The notes below the pieces were generated by a model. It had not been told where the DNA came from. It searched no databases and worked only from the letters and a program-made list of their open reading frames with translations. Positions 1 to 12,377 of a stretch of DNA of 64,000 bases are shown here, piece by piece (within the stretch, counting starts at the first letter, position 1; each line of letters opens with the position of its first letter). Origin of the DNA: Nereocystis luetkeana (taxonomy: Eukaryota; Sar; Phaeophyceae; Laminariales; Laminariaceae). The position numbers were made by a program, and so were the translations under genes. The stretch is taken from NCBI GenBank assembly GCA_031213475.1, contig JARUPZ010000025.1, positions 6,707,676 through 6,771,675 on the forward strand, read 5' to 3'.

Positions 1-458
1 GCAAGGCTCATTTGTTCGTCGGATACGTGACCGAATTTCGTACACGACAAGTATCAGTACCATAAAGCCGAGACTCGCATTCTGCGTGAGCATTATTGGG
101 CTAAGTGCTCCCCACTCTTGTTCGAAAGTCTTGACCTTAAGTCTATCGCCATAATAACGCAACCTACCTCCCACAGCACCTGGTTTGGGCTTGACACAAG
201 CCGGCGACCGGCGGCCTTCCAGGACGCTCGCGAAGCCCCAATCTATACGGGTACGACGCTCACATTTTATTTGCACATTCATTGTGTGTGCAGACAATGT
301 GTGCATGGTAGAATTCACGAATATATCACGATTATATTTCTGTTTCCACCTCACGGGCTCTTGGAGAGCCTTAGAATGTTGCCCGTACCTTTCGCGGGCG
401 AAATCAGTATAATTATGTATGAGGAAGGATGGAACAAAAGCGACGGATCGCAAACCTG
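1..458. other. No recognisable feature
   Basis: There is an open plus-strand frame at 118-480 (about 120 codons), but its composition is not protein-like, it runs into the adjacent MITE terminal repeat, and I recognise no domain. I treat this stretch as non-coding. Confidence 0.5.
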
Positions 459-567
459 TATTACGGGGGACCATAGTTAATAGGACCTATGGTATGCACA
501 AAAATATATATATTTACCGATTTTTACTCACAATATTAGGTCCTATTAACTATGGTCCCCCGTAATA
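459..567. mobile_element. MITE family A, copy 1 (109 bp, perfect 29-bp TIRs)
   Basis: Positions 459-487 and 539-567 are perfect 29-bp inverted repeats beginning TATTACGGGGGACCATAG. The 51-bp middle is AT-rich and non-coding. TA dinucleotides sit at both extreme ends, which fits a TA target site (Tc1/mariner-like or a related DDE family), but the TA could also be part of the element. Three further copies lie at 23084-23199, 37735-37843 and 51356-51464. The length and lack of coding capacity fit a non-autonomous DNA transposon; no autonomous partner is visible in the window. Confidence 0.9.
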
Positions 568-905
568 GTAAATGTTCGAGAACTACGAGAACAACCTGCG
601 TTTTGACAAACTGCACAAACAAAAAACCATTGAATTCACGAAAATAAAAATCGGCACTGAACCTCTGTACGACCAGAAACGAAAAATATCCGCATCGAAA
701 CAAAAAATTCGAATTGTACAATACGAGTACCGTAGTGAGGGCTTAAGAACCACACCTTGGGCAATAAATAGGCAATGGCCCCTGCAAAAGCAAGAGAATG
801 TGGTGCAATGGGCGGGTCTATTGGCGTCGGCAAAGTCTACCGATTGGCACGTTCCTCGATCCATTGTCGTCGGTAATGTCTATCGATATGTTACGCCACC
901 AACAT
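568..905. other. Unassigned sequence with an open frame
   Basis: A 111-codon plus-strand frame (572-907) starts inside the MITE flank and shows no recognisable domain. A minus-strand frame overlaps it. Neither is convincing as a gene. Confidence 0.4.
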
Positions 906-1245
906 AATGTTCAGGCAGGAGTGTGCTGAAGTACCTGGGTTGAAAGATATTGTGACCGACAATGGCTATCGACGAATAGCTTGCAGAATCTATTGCGGTC
1001 GACAGCGGCTGTCGATATAAACACTTCTTGATATATTGTTGCCGGCAATATAATGGCTATCGACAGATTAATTTGTTGATATAATGTGACGGCAATGGCT
1101 GTCGATATATATGTTTGTGAATCTGTTGTGACCAGCAATGGCTATCGATAGATACATCTCTAATCTATGGTGACCGGCAATTACTATCGATGGACACAGA
1201 TGAGAATCTGATGTGGTGGGCAATACCTATCGATCGACGCCATCA
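906..1245. repeat. CAAT/ATCGATAG minisatellite, patch 1
   Basis: Degenerate units combine TGTTGTGACCGGCAATGG-like text with TATCGATAGA-like text. ATTG and CAAT face each other in each unit, so each unit is partly palindromic. The same unit recurs at 2200-2815 and, in its most regular form (43-bp period), at 3772-4245. Confidence 0.75.
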
Positions 1246-1337
1246 CCCGCCAATTTCAACACCTGTCCTACAATGTTCTCTGCTTTATTAAGAACTGCAA
1301 TATTTTGTGCCGCAGCAATGTCATATTTGTGGGGGGG

Positions 1338-1983
1338 TGTTGCAGCGCTACGGGCTTCAGGAGTCGCCCAGGTGGGCGACAGGGTATTCTTGGGTGTACG
1401 TTGACTGACCTGACCAGTGACGCACGGAGGGTGCATCGTGTAAGGCAGCGATAAAGCCGTAGGATGGCTCGCTGTCATATCGATGTAGGTATACAATGGC
1501 GTGTCCCCGGCGGGGGAGGCCATTGTCTGGGTCATGGAAACCCCGTATCAGCTGTAATGAATGGTCGACACGGGTGCTCTCTGGCCCTACCTGGGGTTAG
1601 TCAATCCCACCAAAGAACGAAAGAAACAAGTCAAACCATATCCTGTTCACACACCGTGCATGAGTCTTACCCACCACGTTCATGACAGTTGCCCATAACG
1701 TGCATGTCAGTTAATCCCACGTCGCATTCGCTGAGCAATACCAACACTCAACTCTCGTGGCGTCTGGCCACCCCGTGGCCAGAGAGGATTTAGGAGCGAG
1801 GTACGGAGGAAATCCCCATCAGGACTCTCTCAACGAACGACAACAGCTGGCTATCGGCTCGGTCTCACCTCGCTGCCTTACACGATACACCCTCCGTGCG
1901 TCACTCGTCAGGTCAGTCAACGTACATCCCAGAATACCCTGTCGCCCACCTGGGCGACTCCTGAAGCCCGTAGCGCTGCAACA
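1338..1983. repeat. Long inverted repeat, 114-bp arms
   Basis: The left arm (1338-1451) and right arm (1870-1983) are reverse complements with only a handful of mismatches by eye; both contain the block GCTACGGGCTTCAGGAGTCG. The arms enclose about 420 bp with no recognisable gene. A non-autonomous mobile element with inward arms, or a local inverted duplication, would give this pattern. I see no obvious target-site duplication outside the arms. Confidence 0.85.
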
Positions 1984-2199
1984 TATTCTCATCTTGTGAT
2001 CACCACAAGTCTGGAATGTGTGCATGGCATAGCGTGAAGGAGGGCAGCAACGTTGTGTGTCAACCAGATAGTGGGCATCATGGGGGTTAAGTGTGTTGCA
2101 TTATCGGCTGTGATTTTGTGGTTGGTACTCGGTGTCAGGAATGGTGATCCCTTGGGATAGATGAAGTAGTAATGTGCATATACCCTGGACAATAGAAAG

Positions 2200-2815
2200 G
2201 AAATAGAACATTGCCGCTACGGTAGCCCCGAAAAAGCGTGTATCGATGGATATTGTTTACGACAACATACTGGAAACGCTGGCTTACGATAGTCATTGGG
2301 AACCACAAGAGACTAGCAGCACTGTCTATCGATAGACACTCTTAACCACAATGGACTGGCAACGCTGTCGTTCGATAGATGTTGTTAACGACAAAGACTG
2401 GCAACGCTCTATATCGATATATATTGTCAGGGAACCATAAATGTCTGGCAATGCACACACTATGCCTTTGCCCTAACAATGGAGTCACGAGGTTGTTCAT
2501 AGATGGCCATTGTGCTGAAGAAAATATGTTCGAAAAGCAACCGTGATATACATTGTTTGAATAATAGCCCGAAAATGTTTGTCTCTCGATGGCTATTGCC
2601 GTCAACAATATACACGCAATTGCATCCATCAATAGCCATCGTCACCCACAGTAGACTGTTGGCGTGATTTCGCAATAGACTATTGCCTTAACCTGATCCA
2701 TATCGACGGCCATTCTTGACGACCGCCGAAGCTTCTATTGCCGCCAACAATAGGGACGCATCTGTGTCCAAAAATAGCTATCACCACCCACAGTAGATTG
2801 TTGGCCGGGCGCCGA
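2200..2815. repeat. CAAT/ATCGATAG minisatellite, patch 2
   Basis: This is a more degenerate stretch of the unit seen at 906-1245 and 3772-4245. It has repeated pieces such as CTATCGATAGACACTC and ATTGCCGTCAACAATA. Unit length is irregular. The 2040-2200 interval between the inverted repeat and this patch holds nothing recognisable. Confidence 0.65.
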
Positions 2816-2819
2816 AAAC

Positions 2820-3290
2820 CATGAATCTGACTTACTTCATTTGAGGCACATAAACACTCAAACTAAGAAACGAAACGCTGAGGGCTTTCTTGAATAGTTG
2901 ACCGGTCCCCCCCAAAAAAACAGACCTCATTGATTTCAGTATGGGACAAAACACTCGAGACGAGAAACGGAAATATTATTAATTTCAAGCATAATACGGT
3001 GATTTTAGATGAATGATCCACGTTTTTTTCGAAGTGGAGTTAATCTAGGACAAAGTAAGCGTAATCAGTCGAATCATTTTCCGAAACTACCAGGGCACAC
3101 AAGTTGACGGAGTAGGTTTAGCAGTCTGGGAGAAGGGATCTTTAGGGATGTTTTTTTACTCGAAAAATGTGTAGCGTGGTCTGCACTTCGGAATCGTCCT
3201 CCGCATCTGAGAGTTTTCCTGGTTCGATGCAAACTCGGCGTAGCCTCGTTTATGGCGAGTTTTGGCCCGTTTCGGCTGCGGTTTGGGGTC
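2820..3290. other. AT-rich unassigned sequence
   Basis: I see no gene, repeat or RNA signal. A poly(C)/poly(A) run lies near 2908-2921. Confidence 0.5.
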
Positions 3291-3318
3291 AGGGTTAGGG
3301 TTAGGGTTAGGGTTAGAG
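3291..3318 (+). repeat. Interstitial telomere-like (TTAGGG)n tract
   Basis: About four consecutive TTAGGG units (3295-3318, the last imperfect) lie inside otherwise unique sequence. Further degenerate GGTTAGGG-like text lies at 62036-62095 and near 53668. Because they are internal, these are interstitial telomeric sequences rather than chromosome ends. Confidence 0.85.
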
Positions 3319-3771
3319 TCAGGGGTTGGGTTGGGTCTTCGCCCGTGCCCTGTTCCCAACAGGAACCAAGACATCCGAACAGCCTACGAATCTAAAGATC
3401 CCTTCTCCCAGATTGTTCAAGGTCCTCAGTTGACGACAGAGTTACCATTATCCTGGTGGGCGAGTTCCTAGCGACGTCTATATAACATGAATTTTTCAAA
3501 TGAGTTTGAGAGCGTGTGGCCTCCACAACATGATGACGTCGGTTCACATTACCACAATCGTACAGAACATGATATACCTGATACATACCTGGTATTTGGC
3601 AACTTGGTGTGTTCCAAAAGATAAAATCCCATTATCATCGGAAACGCAATTATAAAATAGGAAAATCGGGTACGCGGTTGTGTCAAACAATAACCATCGC
3701 CATACAGGACAGATTTTTGGACGAGAATCCAAAATAGACGATTGACTCTCGTATTTCGCGAGGTGGCTACC
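3319..3771. other. Unassigned sequence
   Basis: Nothing coding is recognised. A TACCTGGTA motif lies at 3586-3594. Confidence 0.45.
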
Positions 3772-4245
3772 GATGGCTAGCTTGTACAATATATTGTACA
3801 TCGATAGACACCTTACATAATCTATTGTGGCCGGCAATGACCGTCGATAGACCTCTCGCACAACCTGTTGTGGCCAGCAATGGCTACCGATAGACATCTC
3901 GCACAATCTATTGTGGCGATCAATGGCTATCGATAGACATCTCGCACAATCTATTGTGGCGATCAATGGCTGTCGATAGGCATCTCGCACAATAGATTGT
4001 GGCCGGCAATGGCCATCGATCGACATCTTGCACAATCTATTGTGGCCTGCAATGGCCATTGATGGACGCGGTTCACCATCCATTGTGTTCAACAGTCTCT
4101 ATCGATCGACAGTATTGCCAGTCCATGGACGCGGACAATGTCTATCGATATATATGTACCTTCCACAATCTATTGTCACAGACAATATACATCGATATAT
4201 TCCCCCCCTCATCTATTATTGTTGAAGCAATAGACTATTGTTGGG
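3772..4245. repeat. 43-bp minisatellite, patch 3 (most regular)
   Basis: The sub-motif CTCGCACAATCTATTGTGG recurs at about 3854, 3898, 3941, 3984 and 4027 (spacing 43-44 bp), alternating with CAATGGCTATCGATAGACAT. The outer parts of the patch are more diverged. Frames crossing it on the minus strand (3544-4092) simply translate the repeat and are not evidence of a gene. Confidence 0.85.
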
Positions 4246-7200
4246 TCCATTGTCCAGAGTGTGCTTAAGACTGACCTTGTAGGTTGTGTCACTGGTATTG
4301 GCATTACCGCACAAAACTGTACGATTTCAAACGGTCCCGCAACCAACCGTTAAGAACGCTCAGCCTCACAGCACCGTGTCGCACGATTCCCCAGAGCTAC
4401 ACGCCGTACCGCACCCCGCAGCACAACACGAGTTTTAACGATGAAAACCCGCACCGCGGTACCGTGCTAATGAGTGAAACGTCCTGGTTGACTTTGCCCA
4501 CGCTCGTCTAGCTGAGAGGAAAAGGTATGTTCTCAGTGTAGACTGCTGCATTCCTTTTTTTGCGAAAATCCCATCTACGGGGAGGCCGCTAGCCAGTACA
4601 TCAGTACCTCTGACGCCACGCGCGCAACGTCGGGCGCAAACAACCCACTAAAAAAGGCAACAGCGAAACATACCTTCGCGAGTTCATTTTGAGCCCAGAG
4701 GCAGGAGCACACCGAAGCCCTGTAAATCTGACACGAACCGACCGGCGTTTGAACCATGATATATCACAAACGTATGTTTCGCGCCTGGGACAGCGGTGAC
4801 CGTGGTCCTTCGAAATCTGAATATTGTGGTGTAGATGAGGGTATAAATACTGCGGGCCCAACTCAGACCTTCCGAGGGCCACCAGGGTTTTGTTCTTGCG
4901 CCAAGACGAGCGCTACAGGAGGTGTTCTCCTTTCGCCCTCCTGCCGATGAAAGCTAGGAGGTCTCGACCACCCTCGAGGAACCGCTTTCTGGGAACGAAG
5001 GGTTTTAGCCGTACAAAAACGGAGCCTACCCTCGACGCCGGTTGCGGCGAACCCACAGTCATCTTCGTCGACGGTAATGTATAACTGTGGTTCCAGAGGC
5101 GTGCTGCGATAGGGGTATGACCGTTTGGCGAAGTCATATCCCGACTGATAGGGTTCCTTGATACAAGACCGTTGGAATACCGGTTTCTGTTGAGGATATG
5201 TTTCGTGATACATTCAGCTCTGGCACTCCTCGCCGGGTTGCACGTTTGGCGTTCCCTAAATCGGTTTTGAGGGGTGGGGTAATGAGCTCCTGAGGTGAGC
5301 AGCATAGATAGGAAACAATACATGCCCCCCACTGCTAGCACACGTCACCAGGGGTGGCAAAATTTCACGTGCGTACGTCCGGCGCTGCTCGCCTTTGCAC
5401 ATACATTCATTCTGCATTAGCTCAGGGGCAGTTAGTTGCTGTAGACATATATGGCGGACGTGGGACCGAATGGGAACAGGACGCGCAACTCAATGGGCGC
5501 GGAGCGGTGTCCAAGTGGAAACTAGCAACAGGGTGCCAGGTGGTGGACAAATACGTGCGAGGCCGAACCTCTTGCAAGAGGGAATGTCCAGATCAAACGT
5601 CTCGGGGTGAATCGAGATACATCGAGAACACTAAGTGATGTCGTGGAAATACACGAAAAGTATTTGAGGAATCCCAGCAAGAAATGCGCGGCCGTTGTTG
5701 GCGATAACGACCTGCGTTGGTCCTTCCAACGGCTACAAAAGTCGACGGTGCGGCGGGAACCCAATGTAATCCCTGTTGCTAGCGGCGCTCGACATAGCTG
5801 TCACACGACGTGTGCTAATCCACACAAAATGGTATGTACAAACCTTTATATAAAGTGACGACATCCTAGCTACCTGGTATAGCAAAGTAGTTTGCTACTC
5901 TTCTATAACCTGAAACTGGCGGGATCCGCTCAGAAACAGTTTTGGGCTAGAGACGCGGGTAGAACCCAAATATATTCGTCATCGAGTCGTGCACGCTGGT
6001 GGATGATCTGCAACAGTAAAACATTACCTAACGTGGTTCGCTGTTGATCGTCGCCATCACAAACAGTAGTACGTACTTGTTCCAATAATACGGAAGCCAA
6101 CCCAGACATATGTGGAGCCGGAGACTACTGCTGTAACGAATCTGAGGAGTGCGTGTCTTGAGGCCGAGAGGACTACCAACACCAAACAACGGGCACAATC
6201 ACTGCGACTAACTCCGACGACACCTCCACCACGTTTTGCGCCTACCTACGCTCCCCAGTAAAACCTAATAATGTCCAGCTCATGCTTGTCAACGGCGCGG
6301 TATCTTTCCCATCGGCCAAGTGCGTATGCCCATCAATCAATGGTCATTCGGGCGTGCATGCCGAAGATGTAAACCACATACCTGGTAGAAGTTGGGAATC
6401 ACCCTTAAAGAGGTAGATTATTCTGATGATATCCCCTTAAGCACTTTCGTGAACGACCCGGCCATGGGGTGATGTTAATTTACCGTGCCCGATGAAAGTG
6501 GTAGCACAATCAGATAAAAAGCAACCTGTTAATAGAGATGACGATTTCGAGTGCGATGCCAGCGAGCGTATGATTGCAGGCCAGCGTGATGCAGTGGCGC
6601 GTGCAGTAACTCCATAGGTCGTATTATATCCCCAGATAAATGACGGGTTCGGATCCTCAATATGCATCATCTCTACGGATATCGTCCGGGGGTACATGAT
6701 GCTATAGTGACCTCCGAAAACACCAACATAAAGCAGTCGACCACAAGCAAGCACTACAATCGTAGTGTACTATACCTGTCGGGCAGATATCTACGGGATT
6801 CCGGGCTGCGGTGTGTTTAGCAGTTCCACTGTGTGTGTCGTCGCTTCACGCCCGACGTTTGTCGTTCTCAATACTCATGATTTATCCATGTGGTATTTAT
6901 GGACTCACTAAGCTACTCCAAATGTGCCCCCACACACAATCACAATGAAGCATACACAGACAAACAGACGCTGTGATCTAAAATCGGGAAACGCTACGTG
7001 GTATGCTCCGGCCGTCCTGATCTCGTGAGGTTGCGATCTTCTACTTGTCAATTTTCGGAGGTTTACCTTACTTCGCCCGAGAGCAACCCAGGAAAAACCA
7101 TGGCTGGTGGCAACACCGACTCTACTACTCCGTATCGGGCCGAAGACGACGAATGACAGAACCGCTGGACACAGGGCGGCCACAGAAACTGTGAACTACG

Positions 7201-7450
7201 TTCTAAATATACATCTAGAAACAGGTGTGTTACAGTTGTCGTGATTGCTGGTGGTGGCGTGCTTTTTAATATCAGTGATCGGAGGGGCTTTCAACTTGAT
7301 GCCACACACAGTGCTTGGAGAGATTCTTAAAATTAATTGATAGACTAAGATATTCGCCTGTACATCAAACGACAAACGACGAATGAGGTAACTTCCTGGA
7401 CGAAGCATGGAGGAGGCAGATGCCAAACACTACTGCCAGGTAGGCCTGCA
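4246..7450. other. Long stretch with nothing recognised
   Basis: Only short frames (at most about 142 codons, 4913-5341 minus) with no domain, no repeated architecture and no consistent codon bias. TACCTGGTA motifs lie at 5871-5879 and 6379-6387. I see no MITE-like terminal repeats here. Confidence 0.5.
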
Positions 7451-8590
7451 GTGGTATCTAATGATCGTCGTGATTGATCGCTCGGGGTAGAGTTCTCGTT
7501 TTAGGTAGGGCCCTTACTAGCTTAGTTCGCGTCCCATTTCAGGGGAGCCCCGACCTACAATACCAAGGAGGTACTTGTAAGGATGTCCCGACCTGTCTTG
7601 ATGACTCGCCTCCTAGGGAGCCAGACAACGACTGGTGTCTACGGGCTCGCAGCTATCCCGACATTCTAGTACCCCACTACCAGAGCCCTCGAGGTACGAT
7701 ATATCCTATGCGTCGTATTCCTCAGCACAATCAGCACCTGCTGCTCATTCTACCCAACTACACCAGTATCCTCCCTGCTCTGTACCTGATATATATGGCA
7801 CGATCTCGCAGTGTTTATTGATCAGAATCAATTCACATCAAACTCAGTAACTCAAACCTAAATCTGCAACTTATAATCTGGTTCTTGAATGAAAATCTCA
7901 AACGCCACTGCAAAACAAAAAAAAACGTCAACTACGGTAGGGCACTGGGAATAGGTGTTCTACTCTGCAGTCTAGACAGAGTATTGTACTCGCATATGTG
8001 GAATGAATATTCTCATGTGCTATACTACTGCTGCACTCGTATAAAAACAAATACTCTGTACACAACCCCCCACCCCATTTTGTACGCAACAGCGGCACAG
8101 TCTGTCCTACACCATAAACGAAACAACTCGTGAACGAACTGTCCGCAAACAACGACGTTAATATGTGTGAATTGTCGGGGCCAAGTGTACGGCTTCAGTC
8201 GGGTTCAAGGGGTCGACACATACATATATATATATGTATGCTGCACTTGGTCGGCGCCTCCATCTTGCCAGCACCAGACCAACCAGATGCCAAAATCAGC
8301 AACAATGTGGGCTTCCCGATGCTCCACTTCCTGCGGAAGATACGCAACGGCTTCAAGGTGGCTGCGGCGGCCGCAACAAGGAGGGTGGCGGCAGCCTCTC
8401 CTCAATCTCCTTCCTATGCTCTTCTCAACCCGCGTTGTCATTTTCCTTGCTATTCGTCCCTTCCTCTTCGTTTGCTATATCCTTGCTCTCGTTCGAAACC
8501 ACTTGCTCATCTAGTTTCGATATGACCTACGCTTGAACTTTACGCTTCTCGTGCAGAGGTCGAAGCCTCTCCTTCATCAAAGGCACTGGC
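7451..8590. other. Diffuse repeat-derived sequence
   Basis: Around 7640-7700 the text (TATCCCGAC then CCACTACCAGAGCCC) resembles 11130-11165. Around 7940-8050 it resembles 15530-15640 (CAGTATTGTACTCG blocks). This suggests old dispersed-repeat material related to the sequence upstream of repeat C. A GGCGGC-rich block lies at 8340-8400. No gene is called. Confidence 0.4.
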
Positions 8591-9037
8591 CATGACATTT
8601 ATATATTTGAGACGGGCGTCGCTGAATACAACACCCGCAAGACTTCCTCTGTGAGTCCGATCTCTCTCTGGAAAATTGTGTGGCCCGCGTCCCTGCTCAG
8701 GCTTTGCTTCGGGCATAGCTTTGACAAATCTGTCGAAAGGGTTGTGTGGTCAGCAGCCTTAAAACGACTGGTGTTCGGGAACAGATTTAGTCAGCCGATC
8801 AGTCACATTGTGTGGCCAATCGATTTACAATCGATCGTGTTTGGGCAAGATATTGCTGATTTCAATACGGTGGGGCCAGCGTCCATGCAGTCGATTGGGT
8901 TTAGAGACGTGATGGGTGACATATGGGATAACCTATCGCGGCCCCATTGCTTAGGGCCTGAGATTTTAATGGGCAGATACTGGGGAGACGACACATTAGA
9001 TTGCCCATCCCGCCAAGACTCGTTTGACCGCCCATAA
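8591..9037 (+). pseudogene. Decayed FNIP/LRR-like repeat fragment
   Basis: The frame ending at 9037 contains three to four recognisable FNIP-type units (WPASLLRLCFG, then a V-W-S-A-A-L-K-R-L-V-F-G unit, then F-S-Q-P-I-S-x-I-V-W-P). Conservation then fades over the last 50 residues. These match the repeats of the intact gene at 42904-44292. There is no convincing ATG: the frame is open from upstream of 8651, where GTG is the first possible non-ATG start. The short length, lack of an N-terminal region and loss of the W-P-x-S-L core downstream suggest a truncated copy. It could instead be one exon of a spliced gene. Confidence 0.65.
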
Positions 9038-10169
9038 CCAATGAGAGCGAACATTTGGGGACATGCGGCACGTCGGTAGCTGCAGATCTCTAGGAGCATG
9101 TTTACGCCGTAGCCGGCACTCGGCAGTCGTTTCCATGCACTTGTTGGTGGGTAGTGATATATGTTGGGCGAGTTTGTAAGGATTAATGTTTTCGCCGATA
9201 GGAACATGTTAGAGTTGTGGGTCGTGACGCCTTCAGTCGCCGACTAGTTGTTACTCGGACCTATTATCAGTCGCGAAATAAATGTAGGTGCCGACGTTCC
9301 GGCTTATCCAGATTCCTTAGTAGTAGAAGAACGTTTTTTCCACTGGATACAGCTTTTCAAACGTTTTTAGGTGCGGGCTGCGAACACCTTAATGCCGTAT
9401 GACCTGTGATGCGGCAGCCTGCGTCGGCTGATCCACACGCAACACACAGGCGCGCAGGTGGAGCAACCCATCTCTTTCGACGGCCGCCCACATGAACAAG
9501 TCGGCTCAAGACACTATATCTGACACGTCTCCGTTCCCTTCGCTGTCTCGGCAAGGCAGCCTGCGAGGCATGTCCTTTCAGGCTTGAGTGAAGGAGGTAC
9601 TGTTTGCGAGCGTAAGGCCGGGAATACCCTCAACTAGTGATTCATTTTGGCTGCTGCGTGTGGCCGCGAGGCGGAAGCGTGGCAGTAGGGTCGGGCCGGA
9701 CGTGGTGCGTCAGGCAGCAGCGGCAGAGCAGCAATGCCCAGTCGGAATGTCTGTGCGCGGTGGCAGGCGCCACCACGAGCCAAACCAGTGCACAGTCGAA
9801 CGCGCCGGTATGGGGGTGGATTTGACGACGAAGGAGGAAGGAGGCTGAGCGTTAACGATCGGGGAATAGACCGCTTGAACTCACCCTCTACGAGTAGGTT
9901 GGGGTTCGGATCAACCGTATGTTGCTATTAATAGGAACATTTTGTTTTGGGGACTGGGGAGAAGGGGTACCGACTGGACGGGAGTGGGAACTGAAGCACG
10001 TGCGTAGGAGGAGTGGGTTGAGTGGCCTTAGACAATGAGGTAGCCATGGAGAACGTTCGCAGGACGGCAAGCGGAGACCCACGACCAGCGCGCACACCAT
10101 CGCGAGAGCAGCAACTTTCGTTTTTTTTAGTTTGGTTTACCAGATGTACGTATTGCCATTAATTTACGT
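9038..10169. other. No recognisable feature
   Basis: Frames here are short and overlap on both strands without domain content. The stretch 9590-9850 is somewhat GC-rich, but I cannot support a gene. Confidence 0.45.
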
Positions 10170-10385
10170 CACTAGTTTTTGTAATGTTCTCAGAGTTATG
10201 CGCCCTTCATGACCAGCGATTGACACCAGGGCGTGGTGTAAAAGCTGTGCTGCACCTTGGCAGATCGTTCGGGAGCCACTAGTTTTTATAGTGTTCTCAG
10301 AGCTATGCGCCCTGCATGGCCAACGACTGACACCAGGGGCGTGGTGTAAAAGCTGTGCTGCACCTTGGCACACCTTTCGGGAAAC
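10170..10385. repeat. 107-bp tandem duplication
   Basis: Copy 1 (10170-10276) and copy 2 (10277-10385) both begin CACTAGTTTTT and share the block GTGTAAAAGCTGTGCTGCAC. Identity is high by eye, suggesting a recent duplication. A minus-strand frame crosses both copies but only translates the duplication. Confidence 0.85.
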
Positions 10386-10820
10386 GTGGCGATCGATGAT
10401 GTCGGTATCGTGGTCTTCTGTTTGATTCATCGTTTTTCACTGCGTGTCCTCAAGTCGTCGCTCTGACAGCACCCCATACAGCAGGGGTGCTCTCCCCTGT
10501 GTGTTGACTACGTGCGTATCGTGCGGTGCGGTGCAGACAGCACTTCAAACAGCAACCGCTGTAGTCAGTAGCCAATTTGGTTTGTTGTCTAATTTGAGTG
10601 GACCCTATCTGTACTTGGGTGGATACCCGCGGCCATGTTAGTTGAATTTGCACATTGATCTCATTCAATGCGTGCGCCTTCTCCGCCTCGTGTGTTTTTA
10701 GGTGGGAATTGCCGCCTTCGACGAGTATTGTTTATATACCGTTTTTTTAGCTATTCTTACTGTAGGGCTGTAGCATCTACGTAAAATCATGGACTCCATG
10801 AATTGAAAGTTACTGTCAGA
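10386..10820. other. No recognisable feature
   Basis: No gene or repeat is recognised. Two short opposed frames (10444-10668) overlap and neither has a domain. Confidence 0.4.
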
Positions 10821-10948
10821 ACAACAACAACAACAACAACAACATACTGAAATATACAAGAACAAATACAACGGCGACATCAAACCCAACAACAATAATA
10901 ACAACGACAACACCACCACCAACAACAACAACAACCACGACAACAACA
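10821..10948. repeat. (CAA)n microsatellite, interrupted
   Basis: Runs of CAA/ACA triplets at 10821-10843 and 10886-10948 are separated by 40 bp of less regular sequence. The long hydrophobic or cysteine-rich minus-strand frames across it are translations of this simple repeat. Confidence 0.9.
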
Positions 10949-11319
10949 AGATGATTCACATATCGAATACTGTTGATTGTTTTCGAAATGTAGAGACCCA
11001 GCCCGCACAGGAATGCGTGGCTGGCTCCAGACAATAGCACCGAACTCCTCTTGTATTACTTCCCAGCTGTCGAGTCGAGTCGCCTCACATGGAGTTACAC
11101 CTACAAGTGGCATCTGTGGGATCACACCTTATCCCGACGTCCCAGTACCCACTGCCAGAGTCCTTTTTCGGTATGGAAATCTTGAACCTACGATGGATCT
11201 TACGTGTCGTGTTCCTAAGTACAACCAGCACCCCCCCTATTACATATACGCGACCATGTCCTAGTATCCCCCCGGCTCCTGCGCATGAAAGGGCACGACA
11301 TTGCAGGGTTGATACATCG

Positions 11320-11388
11320 CAATTCTCAGTTCGTAAAACTGAGTCTCTCCCGCGGCAATTGCAAATATATCTGTTGTCTGTTTGTTAG

Positions 11389-11442
<54 letters not shown>

Positions 11443-11985
11443 ATGTCTGTCTGTCTGTCTGCCTGTCTGTCTGTCTGTCTGACTGACTGTCTGACTTACT
11501 GACCGCAAGCCTTAAATACTTCCCTATGGTCGATATATAAGGTCGATACATATAATATTCGTACCACATATTCAACCCTTACGGACCTTATATACTGAAA
11601 CATACAATATCATATCAACAGGCAAATTTTACCATATAATACATCCACGGCACCGTACCGCCATACCATATCCCCAACATACCACACCACATACGGTTTT
11701 CCCCTATATATATGCCCGACCAATATATCATACCACATACCATGGTTTTTCCATACAGTGAATGAAATCGAATCATCATACCATACCACCAACACACTAT
11801 CCTCTATACCGTGTATTTCCCATATAGTATATCAAACCGTTGTACCATCATACCATCAGCCTGGAAATAACTTACGATATCACATCAAGTACTGAAGAAG
11901 ATCATACGTTGAATGTGCAAGGTGAGGAGGTGATGAGCGAGATGAGCGAGGTGAACGTGAAAGGTGGTGGGGTTGTTTATGAGGA
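11320..11985 (+). repeat. Dispersed repeat C, copy 1, with expanded (GTCT)n
   Basis: This segment aligns by eye with 15650-16560 and, inverted, with 39271-39730. Shared landmarks are GGACCTTATATACTGAAACA, ATACATCCACGRCACSGTACC, tracts of CATACCA, GATATCACATCAAG and GTGAACGTGAAAGGTGGTG. In this copy a (GTCT)n microsatellite at 11394-11481 occupies the place where the other copies have only three or four such units. No coding potential is seen, so its class (solo LTR, SINE-like or other) is undetermined. Confidence 0.8.
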
Positions 11986-12377
11986 GGTGAAGGTGCAAAG
12001 GGAGATCGACGGCACCAGGATGCACCAGCAGCCGCAACGGCAAAAGGATCCCCAGAAGCCACGTCTGTAACAGCAGCAGCAGCAGCAGGACCACAAAAGC
12101 ATATGTTAAAGGTGCAAGGTGATAAGTGAGGTGGAGGTGCAAAGTGATGAGGTGGTTGATACATGGGGAGATGAAGTACAAAGGGACAGCGACGGCACGT
12201 CTGCAACAGCAACAACAGCAGAAACAAGTGGGTCCGATACGCGCTTGAAGCCGTTTCCTGTGCGCTTCGATTATAGAGCTTCACATTTTGACCCGATCGC
12301 AATTCCAGATGTGCACTTGTCAAATCGAAAGAGTCTTCCTATGCGGACAAATTAGACATGTTGTGGGTTTAGAGAGT
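11986..12377. other. Repeat-derived tail with (CAG)n
   Basis: This continues the GAGGTG/GGTGCAAAG-rich text at the end of repeat C and contains (CAG)6 near 12070-12088. The motif block around 11990-12060 recurs in diverged form at 12130-12210, so there is a local tandem duplication of about 140 bp. Confidence 0.5.

Noticed and set aside
906-4245. CRISPR array at the 43-bp-period repeats
   Set aside because: There are no constant repeats separated by unique spacers; the whole unit repeats with drift, and the context is eukaryotic.
10698-11125. Val/Leu- and Cys-rich minus-strand frames as membrane or metal-binding proteins
   Set aside because: They are reading frames of the interrupted CAA microsatellite.
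11261-11575. Long Asp/Arg/Gln/Thr-rich frames through the GTCT tract as a repeat protein
   Set aside because: They are translations of a simple microsatellite in a dispersed repeat; other copies lack the tract.
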